DNA of 64,000 bases, taken from positions 1 through 64,000 of the forward strand of contig JAIUOA010000010.1 of NCBI GenBank assembly GCA_020161295.1, in the 5' to 3' direction. This stretch comes from Bacillota bacterium (lineage in GTDB: Bacteria > Bacillota > Clostridia > Peptostreptococcales > Acidaminobacteraceae). Below, one piece after another: positions 60,835-64,000 of the stretch. The translations under genes and the position numbers were made by a program. Within the stretch, counting starts at the first letter, position 1. Each line of letters begins with the position of its first letter. Below the pieces are notes generated by a model. That model saw only the letters and a program-made list of their open reading frames with translations, had not been told where the DNA came from and did no database searches.

Positions 60835-61799
60835 TGGATACGATTTATTATTTGATTCAGAACATGCTTCCTGTAGCGATTCCATTGCTTCTCGTAGCCC
60901 TCGGTGGAATGTTTAGTGAACGAAGCGGTGTTATCAACATCGGTCTTGAAGGGATTATGCTCTTTGGTGCATTCTTTGGCGCACTATTTGTCTTCACGAT
61001 TCAGGGCGCTGGCATCAATGCACAGTTGGTACTTTTAATGGGGATGGTAGTTGCAGCCCTCGCAGGCTTTGTGTACTCGTTGCTCTTATCCTTTGCTGCG
61101 GTCACCATGAAAGCAGACCAAACCATAACAGGAACTTCACTCAACATGTTGATTCCTGCTGCGGTGCTTCTCTTTTCAAAGATGTTTTTCAACTCAGATG
61201 GTATTACCACGAACATGGGCTTCTTTATTAGAAAAATGCCGGTACTCGGTGATATTCCAGTATTAGGACCGATGTTTTTCCAGAAGACCTATCTGACAGT
61301 TATTATAGGCTTTGTGATTTTGATCATCAGCGTCATTATCTTCTATAAAACGAAGTTTGGCTTAAGACTCAGAGCGTGTGGTGAGCACCCTCAAGCAGCT
61401 GACTCGGTAGGGATTAATGTTTACTTCATGCGCTATGCGGGTGTCAGCCTCTCGGGTATCCTGGGCGGAATCGGTGGATTTTTCTACTCTGTCGGTATCC
61501 TTGACGGTAACATCAATGGGCACTCAGGTGTCGCTGGTTTCGGTTTCTTGGCCCTCGCTGTTATGATCTTCGGACAGTGGAAGCCGATCCGTATCATGTT
61601 CGCTGCCTTGTTCTTTGCATTCCTTAGAACGTTAGCGTATTCCATTGCTTTGATTCCGTTCTTGAACGATTTGGGCATCAACCAGACATACTATAAGATG
61701 CTACCTTATGTGGCAACCATGGTAGTTCTGGCATTTACGTCTAAAAAATCGCGTGCGCCTAAAGCGGAAGGTATTCCTTACGATAAAGCAAAACGTTAA
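60834..61799 (+). CDS. Nucleoside ABC importer permease (NupQ type)
   Basis: Integral membrane partner permease of 321 residues with about eight helices. It begins in the usual way with LPVAIPLLLVALGGMFSERSG and INIGLEGIMLFGAFFGA. The gene overlaps its partner by one base (TAATG), so translation is coupled. The operon ends in a terminator. Confidence 0.93.
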   Translation: MDTIYYLIQNMLPVAIPLLLVALGGMFSERSGVINIGLEGIMLFGAFFGALFVFTIQGAGINAQLVLLMGMVVAALAGFVYSLLLSFAAVTMKADQTITGTSLNMLIPAAVLLFSKMFFNSDGITTNMGFFIRKMPVLGDIPVLGPMFFQKTYLTVIIGFVILIISVIIFYKTKFGLRLRACGEHPQAADSVGINVYFMRYAGVSLSGILGGIGGFFYSVGILDGNINGHSGVAGFGFLALAVMIFGQWKPIRIMFAALFFAFLRTLAYSIALIPFLNDLGINQTYYKMLPYVATMVVLAFTSKKSRAPKAEGIPYDKAKR

Positions 61800-61826
61800 A
61801 ATTCCAAACTTTATAACGATTTTACG

Positions 61827-61858
61827 AGAACTCCTAGATTACTTAGGAGTTCTTTTTA
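61827..61858 (+). terminator. Terminator of the nucleoside-transporter operon
   Basis: AGAACTCCTA (61827-61836) pairs perfectly with TAGGAGTTCT (61844-61853), followed by T. Confidence 0.92.
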
Positions 61859-61882
61859 TGACTACCAATTTTCGTGTAAGTT

Positions 61883-61891
61883 TGGTATAAT
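61883..61891 (+). promoter_or_regulatory. Extended -10 promoter for rpoN
   Basis: TGGTATAAT lies about 63 bases before the rpoN start. No good -35 is found. Confidence 0.6.
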
Positions 61892-61953
61892 AAAAACGTT
61901 ATTATGTCATGCAAAAATTGTGCCTAAATTAATTTGAAGCGGCGGTACCGACG

Positions 61954-63399
61954 ATGAAAATGAATTTTAACCTTAATCTTATACAAACTCAAAAGCTGAT
62001 CATGACGCCAGAGCTTAAGCAAGCCATCGAAATCTTGCAGTATAACGCCATGGAACTAAACGAGTTTATTAATGAAGAGCTCCTCAACAATCCCATACTC
62101 GAAAAGCTAAACTCAGAATCGGATGATGAGCCAGCTCAAGATAAACCCGTCGCTGAAACTGATCATAGCACAGAGTCCGATTCTGATTATGAGTACGATT
62201 TAGATAAGGGTGACGCGAAAGAAATTGACTGGGATGATATGGCGAATTACTTCGACGATGTCAGACCTTCTGGAAGCATGACTTATAATTCGGATTCGGA
62301 AGTGAATTATGATAATTTTGTGGCGGATGAAGAAACGCTAAGGGATTATCTACTTATGCAGCTTAAGTTTTCAAAGCTCTCACCCGATGTGGTGAAGATT
62401 TGCGAATACATTATAGAAAATATCGATGATAACGGTTACCTTCAAATGAAAAATGAAGAGGCCATGGTACTGTTCAATCGATCCTTCGACGAAATTGAGC
62501 AATTGGTGAGACTGATCCAAACCTTTGATCCACCTGGAATTGCAGCGCGTAGCATCAAGGAGTGTTTACTGATTCAGATGTACCAACAGGGCTTCGAAGA
62601 AAGTCTGGAAGAGCTACTTGTCATGAATCATTTGGAAGAGCTTGGTGAGAAAAAGTTTGCCGTCATCGCTAAAAAAATCGGAGAAACGGCAGAACGTGTA
62701 CAGCAGGCTTATGATTATATTAAGACACTGGAGCCTAAGCCAGGTAGACGTTTTAGTTCATCGCGTGATGTCAGGTATGTGATCCCAGATGTCTATGTGG
62801 AAAAGGTTAAGGATGAGTACGTGGTGACGGTAAATGAAAGTGCTTCGCCTCGACTTCAAATCAACAGCTTTTATAAAAATATGCTCCACCAGTTCACAAA
62901 GGATACACTGACGAACGAATACCTCTCTAAGAACCTACAGGCGGCTCTCAGAATCATTAAAAGTATCGAGCAACGCCGCAATACCATTTACCGTGTTTGT
63001 AAAGCCATCGTGGAGTATCAGGAGGATTTCTTTGAAAAAGGCCTCTTATATCTAAAACCTCTCAATCTTAAGGACATCGCCGATGAGATTGAGGTGCATG
63101 AATCCACGGTAAGCCGAGCCGTGAATGGCAAGTACATGCAGTGTCCTAATGGACTCTTCGAGATCAAGTACTTCTTCCAAAGTGGTGTAAAAGGGGCCAG
63201 TGGCGAAGGCGTCTCGTCGGAGAGTGTCAAATCCGTCATGAAGGAAATGATCGAGAAGGAAGATCCGAAAAAACCGCTCAGCGATCAATACATCGCCGAT
63301 GAGCTCGTTAAAACAGGCATCAATATTTCCAGACGAACGGTGGCCAAATATCGCGACGAACTCAATATCGCGCCATCCTCCAAGCGTAAACGATTTTGA
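61954..63399 (+). CDS. rpoN: RNA polymerase sigma-54 factor
   Basis: Sigma-54 of 481 residues. Region I is glutamine/leucine-rich (LIQTQKLIMTPELKQAIEILQ-type; first helix only cited in part), then an acidic region II (about 55-115), the core-binding domain, a helix-turn-helix (LKDIADEIEVHESTVSRAV), and the RpoN box ISRRTVAKYRDELNI close to the C-terminus. It needs activators with AAA+ domains, none of which is in the window. The Shine-Dalgarno is weak, so the start could also be the ATG at 61960. cggR follows. Confidence 0.95.
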   Translation: MKMNFNLNLIQTQKLIMTPELKQAIEILQYNAMELNEFINEELLNNPILEKLNSESDDEPAQDKPVAETDHSTESDSDYEYDLDKGDAKEIDWDDMANYFDDVRPSGSMTYNSDSEVNYDNFVADEETLRDYLLMQLKFSKLSPDVVKICEYIIENIDDNGYLQMKNEEAMVLFNRSFDEIEQLVRLIQTFDPPGIAARSIKECLLIQMYQQGFEESLEELLVMNHLEELGEKKFAVIAKKIGETAERVQQAYDYIKTLEPKPGRRFSSSRDVRYVIPDVYVEKVKDEYVVTVNESASPRLQINSFYKNMLHQFTKDTLTNEYLSKNLQAALRIIKSIEQRRNTIYRVCKAIVEYQEDFFEKGLLYLKPLNLKDIADEIEVHESTVSRAVNGKYMQCPNGLFEIKYFFQSGVKGASGEGVSSESVKSVMKEMIEKEDPKKPLSDQYIADELVKTGINISRRTVAKYRDELNIAPSSKRKRF

Positions 63400-63469
63400 T
63401 TTAAGACTCTAAATGAGGGTGCCAATCCCCTCGTGTTTGATGGTAATAGTGACTTCATAAGACAAGGTG

Positions 63470-63497
63470 CTGTTCAGTTTTGAACAGTATCTTTTTT
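63470..63497 (+). terminator. Terminator after rpoN
   Basis: CTGTTCA (63470-63476) pairs with TGAACAG (63481-63487) around GTTT, followed by CTTTTTT. Confidence 0.82.
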
Positions 63498-63512
63498 AGT
63501 TTGTTATATACC

Positions 63513-63550
63513 CGGGACGTAAAATGTTACCACGGGACAAAAAAGTGAAA
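63513..63550 (+). promoter_or_regulatory. CggR operator
   Basis: Two CGGGAC repeats at 63513-63518 and 63533-63538 are spaced by exactly 20 bases. Each is followed by a run and a TGT(T) or GTG end, much like the B. subtilis CggR operator (CGGGAC-N6-TGTC twice, same spacing). It lies upstream of cggR. Confidence 0.78.
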
Positions 63551-63567
63551 AAAGTTTAAAAAACCCC

Positions 63568-63595
63568 TTGAATTCATTTTTGGCAGTGGTATAAT
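63568..63595 (+). promoter_or_regulatory. Promoter of cggR, downstream of the operator
   Basis: TTGAAT (63568-63573), a 16-base spacer and TATAAT with TGG before it (63590-63595). A second, weaker candidate is TTGAAC (63480-63485) with TATATA (63505-63510) before the operator. In B. subtilis the operator is between promoter and gene. Confidence 0.68.
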
Positions 63596-63682
63596 GACAT
63601 TGTAAGTGGTTATTTTTTTTAGCCCACATGGGACTAAATTAAGATAACACGGACGAAATACATCCCGAAAGAGTGGTGAATG

Positions 63683-64000
63683 ATGGATACTTTTAGGAAT
63701 TCGGATCAGGACAACTTAATATTCGTTCTTAAATATGCATTTCCAGAGATGGAAGAACTCTTGCCACTTCGATTTAACATTCTAAACAGCATCAAGTTCA
63801 ATCAACCAGTGGGAAGAAGGATGCTATCAGGTACCATGGGTTATACAGAGCGTGTGGTTAGACGCGAATGTGATATCCTTAAGGATAATAACCTCATCGA
63901 TTACTATCCGGATGGCATGCGACTCACGCAGAAGGGTCATGAAGTTCTAGAAGCGCTCACTGATGTCTTCTATAAGATCAACGGCATCCATCTGCTGGAA
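63683..64000 (+). CDS. cggR: Central glycolytic genes regulator, partial (cut by window end)
   Basis: The N-terminal 106 codons of a SorC-family regulator are seen; the reading frame stays open to the last base. Residues about 20-100 hold the CggR winged helix: LPLRFNILNSIKFNQPVGRR, then MLSGTMGYTERVVRRECDILKDNNLI and GMRLTQKGHEVLEAL, which match the B. subtilis CggR pattern. ATG at 63683 is preferred over 63680 by spacing from GGTG. CggR senses fructose-1,6-bisphosphate and represses the gap operon, which would be expected to follow. Confidence 0.85.
   Translation, partial: MDTFRNSDQDNLIFVLKYAFPEMEELLPLRFNILNSIKFNQPVGRRMLSGTMGYTERVVRRECDILKDNNLIDYYPDGMRLTQKGHEVLEALTDVFYKINGIHLLE

Overview
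The window reads as chromosome of a low-to-mid GC Firmicute, most likely an anaerobic Clostridia member. Supporting signs are strong AGGAGG ribosome-binding sites, class-typical riboswitches (tetrahydrofolate and cobalamin), a CggR-type glycolytic regulator with a Bacillus-like operator, many ECF and ABC uptake systems, and a thioredoxin with a non-CGPC active site of the kind known from amino-acid-fermenting clostridia. The genus cannot be fixed from the sequence alone. I saw no insertion sequences, phage genes, CRISPR arrays, tRNA or rRNA genes. Most of the window looks like ordinary vertically inherited chromosome.

Layout. 0.1-2.7 kb: ndk and a TrkH/TrkA potassium uptake pair. 2.8-5.2 kb: FCD-type GntR regulator, LysN-like aminotransferase and NUDIX hydrolase. 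5.2-10.5 kb: an extracellular sugar-sensing module (membrane-anchored binding protein, LytS/YesM-type kinase, YesN-type regulator, XylF-like lipoprotein). 10.7-17.7 kb: a galactose/galactoside regulon with LacI-type repressor, MglB, MglA, MglC and GH42 beta-galactosidase, linked by GTAAA-N2-TTTAC operators. 17.7-25.9 kb: metabolic genes on both strands (flavin oxidoreductase, branched-chain aminotransferase, pseudouridine synthase, a putative metalloprotease, GDPD, CobT under a B12 riboswitch, an aminotransferase, CorA). 26.1-30.8 kb: a two-component system, an ECF S component and a divergent MocR/PdxR-type regulator. 30.8-33.0 kb: acyl-ACP thioesterase and MATE exporter. 33.0-35.3 kb: an ArsR-controlled permease/thioredoxin/DUF2703 cluster. 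35.3-42.6 kb: a complete phosphate regulon (PhoB/PhoR-like pair, PHO box, pstSCAB, phoU). 42.7-56.6 kb: cysteine desulfurase, c-di-GMP proteins, PepF, FolT under a THF riboswitch, endonuclease III, an FtsA-like ATPase, CheX, TrmL, a Na/Pi cotransporter, and thioredoxin reductase with thioredoxin. 56.8-61.8 kb: a BMP-type nucleoside ABC transporter. 61.9-64.0 kb: RpoN, then the start of cggR behind a conserved operator.

The most interesting feature is the 5' leader of corA (minus strand, about 26087 to 25913). It has its own promoter, a 16-codon leader ORF with an excellent ribosome-binding site, a three-part stacked hairpin, an intrinsic terminator just before the corA ribosome-binding site, and an 8-base antiterminator that would compete with both. 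It matches none of the riboswitch classes I compared it with. The plan resembles the leader-peptide control of Mg2+ transporter genes in enteric bacteria, but here with an intrinsic terminator in a Firmicute.
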